This document shows positions 4,950 to 5,435 of a DNA stretch of 5,435 nucleotides, piece after piece. The translations under genes and the position numbers were made by a program. The notes under the pieces are model-generated. The model made no database searches. It was given only the letters and a program-made list of their open reading frames with translations, and was not told where the DNA came from. This DNA is from Thermoplasmata archaeon (GTDB taxonomy: Archaea; Thermoplasmatota; Thermoplasmata; Thermoplasmatales; Thermoplasmataceae). Location: positions 1 to 5,435 of the forward strand of contig JAJZAR010000099.1 of assembly GCA_021799315.1 (NCBI GenBank). Reading direction: 5' to 3'. Each line of letters starts with the position of its first letter. The first letter of the stretch is position 1.

Positions 4950-5117
4950 ATGTGTTTATTTGGTATTTTGTTTACGGCCTATATCCAAATTGCAGGTAGG
5001 CGAAATTTGATGAAGGATTACAAAGGTAATATCAGTGGAGATTCAAAGAGTGAAATAATGAGACTTAAAAAATTGCATGGAGATATTCCGTGTTACAACG
5101 GTATGCTGCAATGGTGA
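4950..5117 (+). CDS. Small 55-aa hypothetical protein
   Basis: ATG 4950 to TGA 5115-5117, in the spacer between fic and the second HEPN gene. The first 15 or so residues are hydrophobic (MCLFGILFTAYIQIAGRR), the rest charged (MKDYKGNISGDSKSEIMRLK). A shorter version from ATG 5010 is possible: a TATA-like CTATATCC lies about 28 nt before it, the spacing seen for the other genes in this window, which would give a 35-aa soluble peptide. I recognise no family. Two Cys residues are widely spaced and form no motif. It could be a small membrane-anchored peptide or a chance ORF. Confidence 0.3.
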   Translation: MCLFGILFTAYIQIAGRRNLMKDYKGNISGDSKSEIMRLKKLHGDIPCYNGMLQW

Positions 5118-5159
5118 CTATATTTCCACGATAACTAACCGCACGAATTGTACTAAATG

Positions 5160-5166
5160 TTATATA
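5160..5166 (+). promoter_or_regulatory. TATA box of the second HEPN gene
   Basis: TTATATA on the plus strand, centred about 28 nt upstream of ATG 5191, matching the spacing seen at the other genes and pointing to a leaderless transcript. Confidence 0.55.
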
Positions 5167-5190
5167 CGCAAACAAGCTTAATCAGATGTA

Positions 5191-5435
5191 ATGCCAAATT
5201 ACCTGGATGAAGACGAATTCAACCGATGGCAGGCCCATGCCAGATCAACACTGAGGTCAGCCTATATTGATAAATCTTCAGGCTTTTACAACTGGGCATG
5301 CTTTAAGGCCCAGCAATCCGCGGAATATTCAGCTAAGGCATTTCTCAGGGGGATAGGTTTTGATTCTTTTGGTCACTCTGTATCCATGCTGCTCAAGAAG
5401 GGTGGATTCAGCGAAGATTCAATTAAACTAGATCG
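5191..5435 (+). CDS. HEPN domain protein, N-terminal part only
   Basis: Open from ATG 5191 to the end of the window (81 codons, 3' end missing). It has the archaeal stand-alone HEPN pattern: W13 and an arginine-rich first helix (WQAHARSTLRSAYID), then GFYNWACFKAQQSAEYSAKA (about 31-50), the helix that carries the typical A-x-x-A-A-E-like contacts, then GHSVSMLLKK, equivalent to the THSL-x-x-LL segment. The C-terminal segment that would carry any R-x4-6-H RNase motif lies outside the window. It is clearly distinct from the HEPN protein at 1921-2307. Archaeal genes of this type often pair with an MNT nucleotidyltransferase, so one may follow just outside. An ATG at 5186 is out of frame and hits a stop at once. 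Confidence 0.82.
   Translation, partial: MPNYLDEDEFNRWQAHARSTLRSAYIDKSSGFYNWACFKAQQSAEYSAKAFLRGIGFDSFGHSVSMLLKKGGFSEDSIKLD

Noticed and set aside
1..5435. CRISPR arrays, tRNA or rRNA genes, and long direct repeats
   Set aside because: I scanned by eye and saw no evenly spaced repeats, no tRNA cloverleaf with a T-arm motif, and no rRNA signature. The one RNA-like fold (3583-3721) does not match a tRNA, SRP RNA or RNase P core that I could recognise.

Overview
The window looks like an accessory stretch of an archaeal chromosome, most likely from an acidophilic euryarchaeon of the Thermoplasmatales type. This is inferred from an archaeal-type AAA+ ATPase (DUF234 family), HEPN/nucleotidyltransferase and VapBC pairs of archaeal character, AT-rich spacers, and a repeated promoter layout. 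Five genes or operons (ATPase, HEPN-MNT, vapBC, fic, second HEPN) each have an AT-rich TATA-like box about 28-31 nt upstream of the start codon. That spacing predicts leaderless mRNAs. Only the internal genes of operons (MNT, vapC) have Shine-Dalgarno-like sequences.

Layout, left to right. Positions 1-1078 (minus strand, running off the left edge) hold an archaeal ATPase gene that is open for 352 codons but interrupted by an in-frame TGA near its 5' end, at the place of a conserved Arg. Positions 1118-1620 hold no convincing gene, only short fragments. Positions 1623-2307 (minus) encode a HEPN-MNT pair. Positions 2342-2683 contain two small unrecognised minus-strand ORFs. Positions 2684-3339 (minus) encode VapB-VapC, with a perfect 20-bp palindrome over the vapB start codon. 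Positions 3449-3772 (plus) contain a 36-aa ORF, then a GC-rich, strongly self-complementary segment overlapping a TnpB-like C-terminal remnant. I read this segment as the relic right end of an IS200/IS605-family element with its omegaRNA-like region, or else a free-standing structured RNA. Positions 3891-4790 (minus) encode a class II (self-inhibited) Fic protein with a C-terminal helix-turn-helix. A 55-aa plus-strand ORF lies at 4950-5117. A second HEPN gene starts at 5191 and runs off the right edge.

Taken together this is a toxin-antitoxin/mobile-remnant island: two HEPN genes, one MNT, one VapBC, one Fic, a decaying ATPase and transposon debris, with several separate promoters rather than one operon. 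No single new multi-gene system is proven here. The points most worth following are the structured RNA/TnpB relic at 3583-3772, the nonsense codon in the ATPase gene, and the operator that covers the vapB start codon.
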